From Rhizobium sp. FY34 (GTDB lineage Bacteria; Pseudomonadota; Alphaproteobacteria; Rhizobiales; Rhizobiaceae), in the NCBI RefSeq assembly GCF_005222845.1, contig NZ_STFZ01000021.1:62001-126000 (forward strand): a stretch of DNA of 64,000 nt, read 5' to 3'. A program made the position numbers and the translations under genes. The notes below the pieces were generated by a model, which was not told the DNA's origin, did no database searches, and saw nothing but the letters and a program-made list of their open reading frames with translations. Below are positions 38,844 through 49,327 of this stretch, piece by piece. Position 1 is the stretch's first letter; each line of letters starts with the position of its first letter.

Positions 38844-40601
38844 CTATCGCATCTCGTCCGGTGCGGCTGTGCCTGTAATGGTCAGCCCGGACTTCAAAAC
38901 AGAAGCGACGGCACGCACAAGCCCAAGCCTGGCGATACTAGAGTCTCGGTTGTTATCCTTAACAAACCGTAAGTCAGGGTTATCTTTGCCCTTATTCCAG
39001 TGCGCATGGAAGCAGCTTGCCAGATCATAAAGGTAAAATGCAACCCTATGGGGCTCCTGAGACAGCGCTGCAGCCTCAATCAGGCGAGGATATTCCGCCA
39101 ACTTAGCCAAAAGTTGAATTTCTGCCGCATCATCGACTCCCGAAACCGCGCTGGCGAAATCAAGTGATTCGACATCGAGATCCGGAAAAGCCTCTTGCGC
39201 CTGGCGAAATACCGACATGCAGCGAGCATGCGCATACTGCACGTAGAAGACCGGGTTCTCCTTGGAGTGCTCGGTTACCTTGGCGAAATCGAAATCCAAG
39301 GGCTCGGAATTCTTCCGATACAGCATCATGAAGCGCACGGGATCGCGCCCCACTTCCTCCACGACGTCGCGCAGGGTGACGAAATCGCCCGACCGCTTCG
39401 ACATCTTCACCGGTTCGCCATTGCGATAGAGCTTGACCAGCTGGCAGAGCAGCACGGTGAGCTTTGCCGAACCACCGGAAACGGCACGGGCAACGGCCTC
39501 CAGACGCTTGACGTAACCGCCATGATCGGCGCCGAGCACATAGATCATCTCGTCATAGCCGCGGTCGAACTTGTCCTTGAAATAGGCAACGTCGGCGGCG
39601 AAATAGGTGTAGCTTCCGTCAGACTTGATCAGCGGACGGTCAATGTCGTCACCGACATCGGTGGAGCGGAACAGCGTCTGCTCGCGGTCTTCCCAATCTT
39701 CCGGCAACTGGCCCTTCGGCGGCGGAAGAGTGCCGCGATAGACATGGCCCTTGAAGGTCAGGTCGTTGATCGCCTGGCGAATGCGGGCAGCGCCTTCGGC
39801 ATGCAGGGTGCGCTCCGAATAGAACACGTCGTGATGCACGTTGAGCGCATCGAGATCCTCGCGGATCATCACCATCATGGCATCGATGGCGCGGTCCTTG
39901 ATGATCGGCATCCAGTCTTCGGCCGGCATATTGTGCAGCCGTGTGCCGAATTCCTTGGCCAGCGCCTCGCCGACCGGCACAAGATAGTCTCCCGGATAAA
40001 GGCCCGCCGGGATTTCGCCCACGGTCTCGCCCAGCGCCTCGCGGTAACGCAGGAAGACGGACCGCGCCAGGACGTCGATCTGCGAGCCGGCATCGTTGAT
40101 GTAATATTCCTTGGCGACTTCGTAGCCGGCAAAACCCATGAGATTGGCCAGAGCATCGCCGACAACAGCTCCGCGGCAATGCCCGACATGCATCGGCCCC
40201 GTCGGGTTGGCCGAGACGAATTCGACATTCACCTTGCGGCCCGCGCCCACCGTTGAGCGACCATAATCGGTGCCAGCGCGGATGATCGAGGCAAGCACGC
40301 GCTGCCAGTAATCCATCGACACGCGGATATTGATGAAGCCAGGCCCGGCAACCGTTACATCGACGATATCGGCGTCTTCCTTCAGCTTGGCGGCGATGAT
40401 GTCTGCCAGCGCCCGAGGATTGGTGCCGAGCGGCTTTGCCAGCACCATTGCGGCATTGGTTGACACATCGCCATGGCTTGGATCACGCGGCGGCTCGACC
40501 GTCAGGCGGGAAAAATCGACGGTGGCGCGTTTCTCCTTGATGAGATCGATCGTCTCGAGCGCTTGCTTGATCCGGATTTCGAAATCGGCGAACAGATTCA
40601 T
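38844..40601 (-). CDS. argS: Arginyl-tRNA synthetase
   Basis: Class I synthetase of 585 residues. The N-terminal Add1 domain, the HIGH-type signature [16 protein letters not shown] near residue 130, the [12 protein letters not shown] loop near residue 395 and the alpha-helical anticodon-binding domain are all present. The start [15 protein letters not shown] matches the rhizobial family; upstream in-frame codons at 40610 and 40637 are less likely. It lies 57 bp downstream of dgt and 66 bp upstream of the SPOR gene. Confidence 0.98.
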   Translation of the reverse strand: MNLFADFEIRIKQALETIDLIKEKRATVDFSRLTVEPPRDPSHGDVSTNAAMVLAKPLGTNPRALADIIAAKLKEDADIVDVTVAGPGFINIRVSMDYWQRVLASIIRAGTDYGRSTVGAGRKVNVEFVSANPTGPMHVGHCRGAVVGDALANLMGFAGYEVAKEYYINDAGSQIDVLARSVFLRYREALGETVGEIPAGLYPGDYLVPVGEALAKEFGTRLHNMPAEDWMPIIKDRAIDAMMVMIREDLDALNVHHDVFYSERTLHAEGAARIRQAINDLTFKGHVYRGTLPPPKGQLPEDWEDREQTLFRSTDVGDDIDRPLIKSDGSYTYFAADVAYFKDKFDRGYDEMIYVLGADHGGYVKRLEAVARAVSGGSAKLTVLLCQLVKLYRNGEPVKMSKRSGDFVTLRDVVEEVGRDPVRFMMLYRKNSEPLDFDFAKVTEHSKENPVFYVQYAHARCMSVFRQAQEAFPDLDVESLDFASAVSGVDDAAEIQLLAKLAEYPRLIEAAALSQEPHRVAFYLYDLASCFHAHWNKGKDNPDLRFVKDNNRDSSIARLGLVRAVASVLKSGLTITGTAAPDEMR

Positions 40602-40658
40602 GTGCTGCATCCCAGCATGAGGCGGACAGGCCACCAAAACGATTGAGTTGGCGGGTGC

Positions 40659-41876
40659 CTAGCCCAATTCGGGTGTACGGTCAAACAGCCGGCGATGTGC
40701 TTTGACTGCATAGGTGTCAGTCATGCCGGCCAGATAGTCGCCCACATGGCGGGCTTTTGCAGCCTCGCCGAGCCCGGCAATATGGCTCACCCAGTAGTGG
40801 CTTTGCATCTGCGTCGGATCAGCCATGTAAGCACCGAAAAGGTCCACAACGATCTGCGCGGCGCCGGCGCGGATGCGCATGATATCCGGATGGCGGTAGA
40901 TGCGCGAAAACAACAGCTTCTTGATCGCCCTGTCGGTGGCGGCCATGTCCGGCGAAAACGTCGCGATCATCTGATCGGCGGCGCGGATATCCCTGGCATT
41001 TTGCGGTTTTAATGCCGCAAGCCGCGCCTGCGCCACGCTGATCACATCTTCCACCATATGGGTGATCTGCCGGCGCATGATCTCATTGGCAAAGCGCGAA
41101 GCTTCCAGACCCGGATATTTTGCCCGAACCTCGGCCATCATGCTGGCGAGAAAGGGAATGTCCTCCAGCATCTCGAAGGTCAGATAGCCGGAGCGCAGGC
41201 CGTCGTCGATATCATGCGTGTTATAGGCAATGTCATCAGCAATGGCTGCAACCTGCGCCTCAAGGCTGGCATAGCTGTCGAGTTCCAGGTCGTTGAGCTC
41301 GCAATAGTCGAGGATCGGCTGCGGCACAGGGCCTTTCAGCCCGATTCCCGCCTTGTCCATCAGCGGCCCATTGTGCTTGACGAGCCCTTCCAGGCTTTCC
41401 CAGGTGAGGTTGATCCCGTCGAATTCCGCATAGCGTCGCTCGAGCTTGGTAACGATGCGAAGTGATTGCGCATTGTGATCGAAACCCCCATAGGGCAAGA
41501 GCATCTCGTCCAGTGCATCCTCGCCCGTATGACCGAAGGGCGTGTGACCAAAATCATGCACCAGCGCCACGCCCTCTGCGAGGTCCTCGTCGATTTTCAG
41601 CGCGCGCGCCAAAGCACGGGCGATCTGTGCCACCTCGATCGTATGGGTGAGACGCGTGCGATAATGATCGCCGTCCACGCCGATGAACACCTGCGTCTTA
41701 TGCTTCAGGCGCCGGAAAGCCGTAGTGTGAACGATCCGGTCACGGTCGCGCTGGAATTCCGAACGCGTCAGGCTGGATGCTTCCGGCACCAGACGTCCGC
41801 GCGATGCCCAGGGATCGGCCGCATAGACCGCCCGTTCACCGGATCCGAATCCCAGATTACGTGTATCGATCGACAT
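40659..41876 (-). CDS. dgt: Deoxyguanosinetriphosphate triphosphohydrolase-like protein
   Basis: HD-domain dNTP triphosphohydrolase of 405 residues. The HD motif runs through [20 protein letters not shown] to [30 protein letters not shown] follows. Upstream ATGs at 41909 and 41912 exist; [11 protein letters not shown] at 41876 was chosen because relatives begin this way. Such proteins control dNTP pools. It shares a 157-bp divergent promoter region with erpA. Confidence 0.93.
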   Translation of the reverse strand: MSIDTRNLGFGSGERAVYAADPWASRGRLVPEASSLTRSEFQRDRDRIVHTTAFRRLKHKTQVFIGVDGDHYRTRLTHTIEVAQIARALARALKIDEDLAEGVALVHDFGHTPFGHTGEDALDEMLLPYGGFDHNAQSLRIVTKLERRYAEFDGINLTWESLEGLVKHNGPLMDKAGIGLKGPVPQPILDYCELNDLELDSYASLEAQVAAIADDIAYNTHDIDDGLRSGYLTFEMLEDIPFLASMMAEVRAKYPGLEASRFANEIMRRQITHMVEDVISVAQARLAALKPQNARDIRAADQMIATFSPDMAATDRAIKKLLFSRIYRHPDIMRIRAGAAQIVVDLFGAYMADPTQMQSHYWVSHIAGLGEAAKARHVGDYLAGMTDTYAVKAHRRLFDRTPELG

Positions 41877-42033
41877 GCTCACATCCGTCTCTGTTTCCGC
41901 CGACGTCATCATGAATGCGCCGCGAAGCACCCATTGACGCTTGATTTAACCCTTCATACCTATAGAGCGTGACGGCGCAAAGCCGATCAGACCAATCTCC
42001 GGACCTTGACCCCGGTAGGAAGGCTAAAAGACG

Positions 42034-42366
42034 ATGACTGAAATCCCTGTGACTCTTTCCGATGCGGCCGCCAAGCGGATCGCCGAGATCGTGCGCGCCG
42101 ATCACGGCAAACAGGCCCTGCGCGTTTCCGTCGAGGGCGGCGGCTGTTCCGGCTTCTCCTACAAGTTCGATCTGGTCGAGGCATCGGCAGACGATGACCT
42201 GGTGATTGCCAAGGGCGACGCCAAGGTGCTGATCGACAGCATGTCACTCGTCTACATGAGCGGCTCGGAAATCGACTTCGTCGACAATCTGCTCGGCCAG
42301 TCCTTCCAGATCAAAAACCCCAATGCGGTGGCCAGCTGCGGCTGTGGAACCAGCTTCTCCATCTGA
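42034..42366 (+). CDS. erpA: Iron-sulfur cluster insertion protein ErpA
   Basis: A-type Fe-S carrier of 110 residues. The three ligand cysteines are in GGGCSGFSY near residue 34 and in the C-terminal CGCGTSFSI. MTEIPVTLSDAAAKRIAEIV is the standard N-terminus. It is transcribed divergently from dgt and followed by xthA after 75 bp. It hands clusters to target enzymes. Confidence 0.94.
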   Translation: MTEIPVTLSDAAAKRIAEIVRADHGKQALRVSVEGGGCSGFSYKFDLVEASADDDLVIAKGDAKVLIDSMSLVYMSGSEIDFVDNLLGQSFQIKNPNAVASCGCGTSFSI

Positions 42367-42441
42367 CGGGACAAAGGTTTTTGCCGCTTCCAATGCGTCT
42401 CCCATCGGCTAAAAGAGGAAAGAGACGAAGGATTGGAAGCC

Positions 42442-43230
42442 ATGAAAATCGCGAGCTGGAACATCAACGGCGTCAAGGCGCGCATAGAAAACCTGCGCCA
42501 GTGGCTCAGTGATTTTTCGCCGGATGTCGTGTGCCTGCAGGAAATCAAGTCGGTGGACGAAGGCTTTCCGCGTCTTGAGATCGAGCAGCTTGGCTATCAC
42601 GTGGAAACCCATGGCCAGAAGGGTTTCAATGGCGTGGCCATCCTCTCCAAGCTGCAGCCGGACGAGGTGATGCGCGGCCTGCCGGGCGACGACAGCGATG
42701 AGCAGTCACGCTATATTGAGGCGGTGTTTTCCGTGCCCTGCGGCGTGGTGCGCATAGCCTCCATCTATCTGCCGAACGGCAATCCGTCCGACGATCCGGT
42801 CAAGTACCCTTACAAACTTGCCTGGATGGAGCGCCTGCGAAAGCATGCCGAGACAAGGCTTCTTCTGGAAGAGCCGCTGATTCTGGCCGGCGACTACAAT
42901 GTCATCCCCGAACCGCATGACTGTTTCGACCCCAAGGCATGGGCAAGCGACGCGCTTTTTCTGCCTGAAACGCGAGCCGCATTCCGCCGGCTGGAAAACC
43001 TCGGCCTGACGGACGCCGTGCGCGCCACGAGTGACCAGACCAAGCTTTATACATTCTGGGATTATCAGGCAGGCGCCTGGCCGAAGAACAACGGCATCCG
43101 CATTGACCACCTGATGCTCTCGCCGGAAGCTGCCGACCGGCTGGTCTCGACATCAATCGAAAAGCAGGTGCGCGCCTGGGAAAAGCCTTCGGATCATGTG
43201 CCGGTGGTTGGCATATTCAATTTTAACTGA
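42442..43230 (+). CDS. xthA: Exodeoxyribonuclease III
   Basis: AP endonuclease and 3'-5' exonuclease of base-excision repair, 262 residues. Motifs are MKIASWNINGVKAR, CLQEIKSVDEGFP (metal-binding Glu), GFNGVAILSK, AGDYNVIPEPHD and DHVPVVGIF with the catalytic Asp-His. The ATG at 42442 begins exactly at MKIASWN; a TTG at 42433 would add three residues. Its convergent neighbour is exoR, an order known in other rhizobia from memory. Confidence 0.96.
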   Translation: MKIASWNINGVKARIENLRQWLSDFSPDVVCLQEIKSVDEGFPRLEIEQLGYHVETHGQKGFNGVAILSKLQPDEVMRGLPGDDSDEQSRYIEAVFSVPCGVVRIASIYLPNGNPSDDPVKYPYKLAWMERLRKHAETRLLLEEPLILAGDYNVIPEPHDCFDPKAWASDALFLPETRAAFRRLENLGLTDAVRATSDQTKLYTFWDYQAGAWPKNNGIRIDHLMLSPEAADRLVSTSIEKQVRAWEKPSDHVPVVGIFNFN

Positions 43231-43257
43231 GGCGTAGGACCATCACGCGCAACGATG

Positions 43258-43275
43258 CCGGGCAGCCTTGCCCGG
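43258..43275. terminator. Hairpin between convergent xthA and exoR
   Basis: CCGGGCA and TGCCCGG form a perfect 7-bp stem with a 4-base loop. No T-run is seen in either direction, so its action as a terminator is uncertain. Confidence 0.4.
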
Positions 43276-43285
43276 TCGGCATAGT

Positions 43286-44080
43286 TCAGTCGGCGTCGAC
43301 TTCGAAATGCTGGGCCAGCGCGACCGCGCTGCGGCGATCCTGTTCATTAGACAGCGAGAAGGCATCCTCCTGCATCTGCTCCATCCACGGGCAATCCTTG
43401 GCCGAACAGCGATCGAGCGCTGCCGTCAGGAAGGCAAGCCCGCGCACGGTCTGCCCTTCCTGGAACAGCACATTGCCGAACACCGCCATAGCGCCGGCAT
43501 GACCACCTTTGCGGGCCTGGTTCAGCCATTTTTTGGCCTGCTGGATATTGGGTGCGCCGCCCTCGCCCACCAGCATCATCTTGGCGAGCTGGAACTGCGC
43601 CTCGGAAACGCCGAAGGTGGAGGCGACCTGGAAATACAGCTGGCGCGCCTGGCCCAGATCCATCTTAACCGGAGTTCCGGGAATGCCGTGGCGGTAATAA
43701 TCGGCAAGCGCCAGCAGTGCATTGACGAAAAATCCGGTATCTTCTGAGCCGGGCTCGACGCCCTGGCTGGCGATTTCGTTGTAGATTTTGAAGGCCTCGA
43801 AATCATTCTGCGCCACGCCGTCGCCAAAGGCATACATATTGGCAAGCGCCCAGCGCGAACCCGTATGGCCTTTTTCGGCAGCATAACGATAGGCTTCGAC
43901 GGCATCTTTCTTCTGGCCGTTTTTGTAGGCTTTGAAGCCGAATTTGAAGAGATCGAAAGGACCGGATTCCTTCGACACGCCGGAATTGATATCAAAAGCA
44001 GATGCTTTGGGGGCATGGCTGGTGACGAACACCAGACTGAGCGCCAGAAGCCCCAGGGAGGGCATCGAAAGCTGCGGCAT
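43286..44080 (-). CDS. exoR: Exopolysaccharide regulator ExoR
   Basis: Periplasmic Sel1-repeat protein of 264 residues that represses the ExoS(ChvG)/ChvI two-component system and so controls exopolysaccharide, motility and host-associated genes in rhizobia and Agrobacterium. The signal peptide ends near APKASA-FDI. The mature part reads NSGVSKESGPFDLFKFGFKA, then ALANMYAFGDG and PGSEDTGFFVNALLALADYY, close to my memory of Sinorhizobium ExoR. AAGGAAG sits 7 bp before the ATG at 44080. The kinase and regulator genes are not in the window. Confidence 0.95.
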   Translation of the reverse strand: MPQLSMPSLGLLALSLVFVTSHAPKASAFDINSGVSKESGPFDLFKFGFKAYKNGQKKDAVEAYRYAAEKGHTGSRWALANMYAFGDGVAQNDFEAFKIYNEIASQGVEPGSEDTGFFVNALLALADYYRHGIPGTPVKMDLGQARQLYFQVASTFGVSEAQFQLAKMMLVGEGGAPNIQQAKKWLNQARKGGHAGAMAVFGNVLFQEGQTVRGLAFLTAALDRCSAKDCPWMEQMQEDAFSLSNEQDRRSAVALAQHFEVDAD

Positions 44081-44082
44081 GT

Positions 44083-44409
44083 TCAAACTTCCTTAACCAT
44101 GCCGATGATTGATGGGAATCGAATGCGGGAGATTGTCTCGCCTGCCATTGCAGCCTGGATTGTGCCGCTGCCGCTCTGAAGAAGGGTCATAAAACGTACT
44201 CCGAACACTCGATCGTTTACGCCGGTCTGATAGGCCGGGCTCACGTGGCGTTTGCGCAACCGATCATGGTCGCCATATTTCGCCACGATAGGCAGTGTTT
44301 TCGGCAATACTACGGCCCCCTCGTCAAATGGCAGGCTCGGCATCGCGACTGACGGGCATTGTTTTGCCCAGCCGTCCCTACGCCCTGCCTTGCCAAAGAA
44401 TTCGCCCAT
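44083..44409 (-). CDS. Possible 108-residue ORF immediately upstream of exoR
   Basis: Open frame MGEFFGKAGRRDGWAKQCPS and onward, whose TGA ends 2 bp before the exoR ATG. Its start has a GGAG site 4 bp upstream and its last codons contain the exoR ribosome site. I do not recognise the sequence; it has no clear domain or signal, and its third-position GC seems lower than in neighbouring genes. It may be a real coupled gene, a regulatory upstream ORF, or a chance frame in the exoR leader. Confidence 0.33.
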   Translation of the reverse strand: MGEFFGKAGRRDGWAKQCPSVAMPSLPFDEGAVVLPKTLPIVAKYGDHDRLRKRHVSPAYQTGVNDRVFGVRFMTLLQSGSGTIQAAMAGETISRIRFPSIIGMVKEV

Positions 44410-44594
44410 AATACTCCGAGACACGCCCCGCCCCCGCAGTCCGCTTTTTTTCATCTGAGCTTACTCGCTGCGCCCCGTTTGTGGCGGGATGTAGACAGAA
44501 TGTGCTCGTCCGAGATGAGGATCTATCGTCGCAAGAATCTGTTGCCAAATCGTCACAAAAGCTTCAACGGACGAACAAAGACTTCACCTCACAA

Positions 44595-44622
44595 AAAGGG
44601 CCCGGAACGAACCGGACCCTTT
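44595..44622 (-). terminator. Terminator of the FadL-like gene
   Basis: AAAGGG-C-CCGG and CCGG-A-CCCTTT arms form a stem with one mismatch, followed on the minus strand by five T. Confidence 0.65.
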
Positions 44623-44655
44623 GCATGATTTCCACTTGGACGCGGCATCTGGGCG

Positions 44656-45921
44656 TCAGAACTTAACCTTCAGCGAGGTTGAGACGGCAGCCACCAGATC
44701 GGTGCCGAAATCGTAGCGGAGGTTCGCCCCATAGGTCTGGCCGTTGAGCACGACGCGGTCCGAGGAGCCGCTGGTGAGGATGCCGAGTACGCCTGCCAGA
44801 CGCAGTTCGACATTCTTGTTGGGCGAGTAGGATACGCCGGCACCAAGGCTCCAGGTATCGGTCTGCGTGCCGTAACCCTGACTCGTACCACGGTCCCAGG
44901 TCACACTGAGCGCTCCGCTCCACTGATCATTGAACTTGTGACCGATGCCGCCGCTGACAGTCCAGCCATCACGATAGCCAAGATCGAGCGAGGTGATCTG
45001 CGTTGCACTGCTGCAGGACGAGACCGTGCCAACAACACAGAAGGGAATCGTCGAAAACTGGCTCCAGTCCACCCACTTGACCGAACCGAAGGCCAACCAG
45101 TTCGGTGCGATACCGGTCTGGAGCTTCAGCTCGATCGAATCGGGCATGGCCTGCGATCCGAAGACGTTGTACCGCTGGTTGGAATTGAGAGCTGGATTGA
45201 CCTGGCGCAGATCCAGCGTGCCATTGATGTCATTCATGTCCACTTCGCTGTTGTAGACCAGGCTTGCGCGGAAAGCATATTCCGGGATTTCATAGGCCAC
45301 GCCGGCACGCCAGCCCCAACCGTCGCCCTTCAACTCAAGTCGACCGACGCCCGACAGCGGAACACCCGCCGGATAGGCCTGCACCAGACGCTCCTTGAAG
45401 CCATCAACTTCCTGATAGATCGCGCCGCCAATGAAACGCAGCTGGCCCGGTCCCGCATCGAAGCGATAAGAACAGGTTGCCGCGTAAGAATCGCTATTCA
45501 CCTTGGTTTCGGTGTTCTCGTTGGCGCCTGCCCAATTCACGCCGGGCTTGGTATGGGCGCCCCAGGGCTGGGAATAGTCGAGCATGCAATCGACGCTATC
45601 TCCGAGGCCAGCCTTGATGCCGACACGCGGAACCCAATAGCCTTCGGAATCATCAGCCGTCGTCGAACGACTGTTCAGATTGCCGCCGCCACGCCCCGTG
45701 GTGGTTGGAAATGCTGTCGTCGTATCGGTGTCGGTGACATTCTTCAATTTGCGCTGGGGCGAAACGTAGGTCGCCGTCGATTCGATTGCAACCGTCGATG
45801 GGTCGAACAGAAGATCGACATTGTAACCACCACGTTCCAGCCCGCCTGCCAGAGTCGTGGTGTGAAGCGCGCCAACCGCAGTCGCAGCCAGCAGGCCTCG
45901 CAAAATAGATTGTCTTACCAT
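44656..45921 (-). CDS. OmpP1/FadL family outer-membrane transporter
   Basis: Outer-membrane beta-barrel of 421 residues. A signal peptide runs from MVRQSILRGLLAATAVGA to about residue 27. Alternating hydrophobic strands and the C-terminal phenylalanine (SLKVKF) fit an outer-membrane barrel; GLGDSVDCMLDYSQPWGAH and the SLGAGVSYSPNKNVELRLAG region are typical of the FadL/TodX family for hydrophobic substrates such as long-chain fatty acids. ATG 45921 has GGGAG 6 bp upstream; a 70-residue extension is rejected because it hides the signal peptide. It lies between exoR and valS and is monocistronic. Confidence 0.85.
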   Translation of the reverse strand: MVRQSILRGLLAATAVGALHTTTLAGGLERGGYNVDLLFDPSTVAIESTATYVSPQRKLKNVTDTDTTTAFPTTTGRGGGNLNSRSTTADDSEGYWVPRVGIKAGLGDSVDCMLDYSQPWGAHTKPGVNWAGANENTETKVNSDSYAATCSYRFDAGPGQLRFIGGAIYQEVDGFKERLVQAYPAGVPLSGVGRLELKGDGWGWRAGVAYEIPEYAFRASLVYNSEVDMNDINGTLDLRQVNPALNSNQRYNVFGSQAMPDSIELKLQTGIAPNWLAFGSVKWVDWSQFSTIPFCVVGTVSSCSSATQITSLDLGYRDGWTVSGGIGHKFNDQWSGALSVTWDRGTSQGYGTQTDTWSLGAGVSYSPNKNVELRLAGVLGILTSGSSDRVVLNGQTYGANLRYDFGTDLVAAVSTSLKVKF

Positions 45922-46221
45922 AATTCTCCCACTCCCAGGTAAGTTGAAGCCCCAGCCTAATTGCTTGATCGCAAAAGACAACTTGCCTTGATTGTGCTGC
46001 AGCGCAACAGCTTGGGACATAGACTTACGTAAGAAATTCAGTGACCGGACGAGATACGATTGATAGGAAAATAATTTTGCGCCAGGCTTGCGCCCGCTGG
46101 CCACACTTAGAACCAGATTCCAAAATTTCAAATCCAGTTGCCCATCTGCAACATCACTACAATTCCGATAGGATTTGATCTATACACGCAAACCTTGTGA
46201 AAAAATCCATCGTTAGGACAT
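45922..46221. other. Upstream region of the FadL-like gene
   Basis: About 300 bp without a gene, relatively AT-rich. It should contain the FadL promoter; no clear sites are recognised. Confidence 0.4.
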
Positions 46222-46250
46222 AAAAAACCCCGCGAAACGGATCCGCGGGG
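46222..46250 (-). terminator. Terminator of valS
   Basis: CCCCGCG and CGCGGGG form a 7-bp stem 35 bp beyond the valS stop. On the minus strand it is followed by a run of six T. Confidence 0.8.
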
Positions 46251-46284
46251 TCGAATGTCATGCATTGATAAAATAACAGGTGAA

Positions 46285-49212
46285 TCAAACCGCTTCGCTG
46301 ATCCGCTGCAGTGCCGTGCGAAGGCTCTCCCGCTGTACCAGCAATTCGGCCAGTCGGTCGCGTTCGGCACTCACCACCTCTGGATCGGCATTGGAGACGA
46401 ACTTATCATTGCCCAGCTTCTTCTCGGTGCGTTCGATATCCGACTCGGTCTTGCCAAGTGCCTTTTCAACCCGCGCGCGTTCTGCGGCCAGATCGATCAG
46501 GCTGCCGAGCGGCAGGCAGGCGGTCGATTCGCCGACCACAACCTGAGCGGCGCCGCGCGGCGCCGTATCGGCCAGTGAGATGGTTTCGGCACGGGCTAGC
46601 CGCTGGATTGCGGCCTCGTGGCGAACCAGCCGCTCGCGTGTCACTTCGCTTGCGCCAACGACAATCAGCGGCGCCTTGGCGGAGGGCGGAACATTCATCT
46701 CGGAGCGGGCGGAGCGCAGCCCTGTGACGAGATCGACCAACCAGTTGATTTCGGCAGCCGCTGCCTCGTCGCGGAAGCCCGGCGCCGGCCAGTCACCATG
46801 GCAGAGCAGAACATCACGGGTCTTCCCCTCGCCGGCGGTATGAGCCCACAATTCTTCCGTCATGAACGGCATGAACGGGTGAAGCAGCTTGTAGGTTTCC
46901 TCCAGCACATAGGCCACGCAGGCCTGCGCTTCCACCTTGGCCGCCTCGTCTTCGCCGGAGAAGATCGGCTTCAAGAGTTCCAGATACCAGTCGCAGACCT
47001 GGTTCCACACAAAGCGATAGAGACTGCCGGCCGCATCGTTGAAACGCTGCGATTCGATGGCGCTGGTGACATCGATGATCGTGGCCGACAGTTCCGTCAG
47101 GATCCAGCGGTTGACCGTCAGCGTCGCCGCCTCCGGTGCAAAATCGGGATCGCGCTTGACGCCGTTCATTTCGGCAAAACGCGTAGCGTTCCAGAGCTTG
47201 GTGCCGAAATTGCGGTAGCCGGCAATGCGGGCCGGATCCAGTTTCACGTCACGGCCCTGCGCCGCCATGATGGCGAGCGTGAAGCGCAGCGCGTCGGCGC
47301 CATATTCGTCGATCAGATCGAGAGGATCGATGACATTGCCCTTCGACTTCGACATCTTCTGGCCGTTCTTGTCACGAACCAGCGCATGCACATAGACCGT
47401 GTTGAACGGCTCGACGGCATTGCCATCCTCGTCCTTCATGAAATGCAGGCCCATCATCATCATCCGGGCAACCCAGAAGAAGATGATGTCAAATCCGGTG
47501 ACCAGAACATTGGTCGGGTAATAGCGCGCCAGTTCCGGCGTCTGGTCGGGCCAGCCAAGCGTCGAAAAGGGCCAGAGCGCCGAGGAAAACCAAGTATCGA
47601 GAACATCCTCGTCGCGCGTCAGAATGGAGCCCGGCTCGAAATTCTCAAGCTTTTCCTCGACCCAGGCCTTCCAGGGGCCTTCATGCGCGATATAGTGCTG
47701 GATTGCCGCGTGAAGCGCCTCCTCCTCGGTCTTTTCGACAAAGACCTGACCATCCGGTCCGTACCAGGCCGGGATCTGATGACCCCACCAGAGCTGGCGG
47801 GAAATGCACCAGGGCTGGATGTTTTCCATCCATTCGAAATAGGTCTTGTCCCAATTCTTCGGCACGAATTTCGTGCGGCCGTCACGCACGGAAGCAATCG
47901 CCGGTTCGGCGAGCGTCTTGGCATCGACAAACCACTGGTCGGTCAGCATCGGCTCGATGACCACATTCGAGCGGTCGCCGAAGGGCTGCATGATTTTCTT
48001 GTTTTCGACGTAAGGAACCTCATTGCCCTCTGCGTCCTTGACGGTGACCGCCAGGCCATCGGCATTGATGGCGGCAACGATGCGCTTGCGCGCCTCATAG
48101 CGATCCAGACCGCGATAGGCGTCCGGCACAAGGTTGATGTCGTCCACTTCCGATTCTGACGGCAATTCGCCGCTGCGTGCAATGGCCTGCGCCAGCGCCG
48201 CACAGGTGGCATAGTCATCGCCATCCTCGCGAAGTTTGGCCGTACCATCCATCAGGCGGTACAGCGGAATATTATTGCGCTTGGCGACCTGATAGTCGTT
48301 GAAGTCATGGGCGCCGGTAATCTTTACCGCGCCGGAACCGAAGGTCGGGTCCGGGTATTCGTCGGTGATGATCGGGATCAGACGGCGATGCTCCTTCGGT
48401 CCCACCGGGATCTCGCAAAGCTTGCCGACAATCGCCGCATAGCGGGCATCGGAAGGATGCACGGCCACGGCGCCATCGCCCAGCATCGTCTCGGGGCGGG
48501 TCGTGGCGATCGCGATATAGTCGCGCTCCTCCGACAGCGTCACATTGCCGTCGGCATCCTTCTCCACATAGGTATAGGTCTGGCCGCCGGCCAGCGGATA
48601 TTTGAAGTGCCACATATGACCTTCGACCTCGCGGTTCTCCACCTCGATGTCAGAGATCGCCGTCTCGAACTGCGGGTCCCAGTTGACCAGTCGCTTGCCG
48701 CGGTAGATCAGGCCTTCCTTGTAGAGCGAGACGAAGACTTCCAGAACCGCCTTGGACAGGCCCTCGTCCATGGTGAAGCGCTCGCGCGACCAGTCACAGG
48801 AAGCGCCCAGACGCTTCAGCTGGTTGAAGATCAAGCCACCCGATTCGTCCTTCCACTCCCAGACCTTCTCGATGAAGGCCTCGCGACCGAGCGCCCGGCG
48901 GCCGGGCTGCTGGGATTCCGCAAGCTTGCGCTCAACCACCATCTGCGTTGCAATGCCGGCATGGTCCATGCCCGGCTGCCACAGAACATCCTTGCCGCGC
49001 ATGCGCTCGAACCGCACCATGATGTCCTGCAGCGTGTTGTTCAACGCATGGCCCATGTGCAGCGAACCAGTCACGTTCGGCGGCGGGATGACGATGGTGA
49101 AGGTCTCGGCGCCGGGCTTGGCATTGGCGCCGGCGCGAAATGCATCGGCCTCGTCCCATGCGGTGGCAACCTTCGGTTCGACGGCAGCGGAATCATAGGT
49201 TTTTTCGAGCAT
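46285..49212 (-). CDS. valS: Valyl-tRNA synthetase
   Basis: Class I synthetase of 975 residues. HIGH-type motif PPPNVTGSLHMGHALNNTL near residues 43-61, a CP1 editing domain (WDPQFETAISDIEVENREVE region), the KMSKSKGN motif near residue 600 and a C-terminal coiled coil (ERARVEKALGKTESDIERTE). The open frame continues upstream to 49686 antiparallel-shadowing popZ; MLEKTYDS at 49212 is the standard start. A terminator separates it from popZ, so it likely has its own promoter. Confidence 0.98.
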   Translation of the reverse strand: MLEKTYDSAAVEPKVATAWDEADAFRAGANAKPGAETFTIVIPPPNVTGSLHMGHALNNTLQDIMVRFERMRGKDVLWQPGMDHAGIATQMVVERKLAESQQPGRRALGREAFIEKVWEWKDESGGLIFNQLKRLGASCDWSRERFTMDEGLSKAVLEVFVSLYKEGLIYRGKRLVNWDPQFETAISDIEVENREVEGHMWHFKYPLAGGQTYTYVEKDADGNVTLSEERDYIAIATTRPETMLGDGAVAVHPSDARYAAIVGKLCEIPVGPKEHRRLIPIITDEYPDPTFGSGAVKITGAHDFNDYQVAKRNNIPLYRLMDGTAKLREDGDDYATCAALAQAIARSGELPSESEVDDINLVPDAYRGLDRYEARKRIVAAINADGLAVTVKDAEGNEVPYVENKKIMQPFGDRSNVVIEPMLTDQWFVDAKTLAEPAIASVRDGRTKFVPKNWDKTYFEWMENIQPWCISRQLWWGHQIPAWYGPDGQVFVEKTEEEALHAAIQHYIAHEGPWKAWVEEKLENFEPGSILTRDEDVLDTWFSSALWPFSTLGWPDQTPELARYYPTNVLVTGFDIIFFWVARMMMMGLHFMKDEDGNAVEPFNTVYVHALVRDKNGQKMSKSKGNVIDPLDLIDEYGADALRFTLAIMAAQGRDVKLDPARIAGYRNFGTKLWNATRFAEMNGVKRDPDFAPEAATLTVNRWILTELSATIIDVTSAIESQRFNDAAGSLYRFVWNQVCDWYLELLKPIFSGEDEAAKVEAQACVAYVLEETYKLLHPFMPFMTEELWAHTAGEGKTRDVLLCHGDWPAPGFRDEAAAAEINWLVDLVTGLRSARSEMNVPPSAKAPLIVVGASEVTRERLVRHEAAIQRLARAETISLADTAPRGAAQVVVGESTACLPLGSLIDLAAERARVEKALGKTESDIERTEKKLGNDKFVSNADPEVVSAERDRLAELLVQRESLRTALQRISEAV

Positions 49213-49278
49213 TTTATGACCAGAATTTCGAGTTCTTATTGCTTTGGCTGTAAATAGGACTGACAAATCCAAGTCAAT

Positions 49279-49304
49279 AAAAAAGGCCGCTCTTTCAAGC
49301 GGCC
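49279..49304 (-). terminator. Terminator of popZ
   Basis: GGCCGCT and AGCGGCC form a perfect 7-bp stem with a 6-base loop, followed on the minus strand by six T. It lies 24 bp after the popZ stop. Confidence 0.8.
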
Positions 49305-49327
49305 CCGGATAACGCACTGGACGGCAA

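Noticed and set aside
46618..48159. 513-codon plus-strand open frame
   Set aside because: Antisense shadow of valS.
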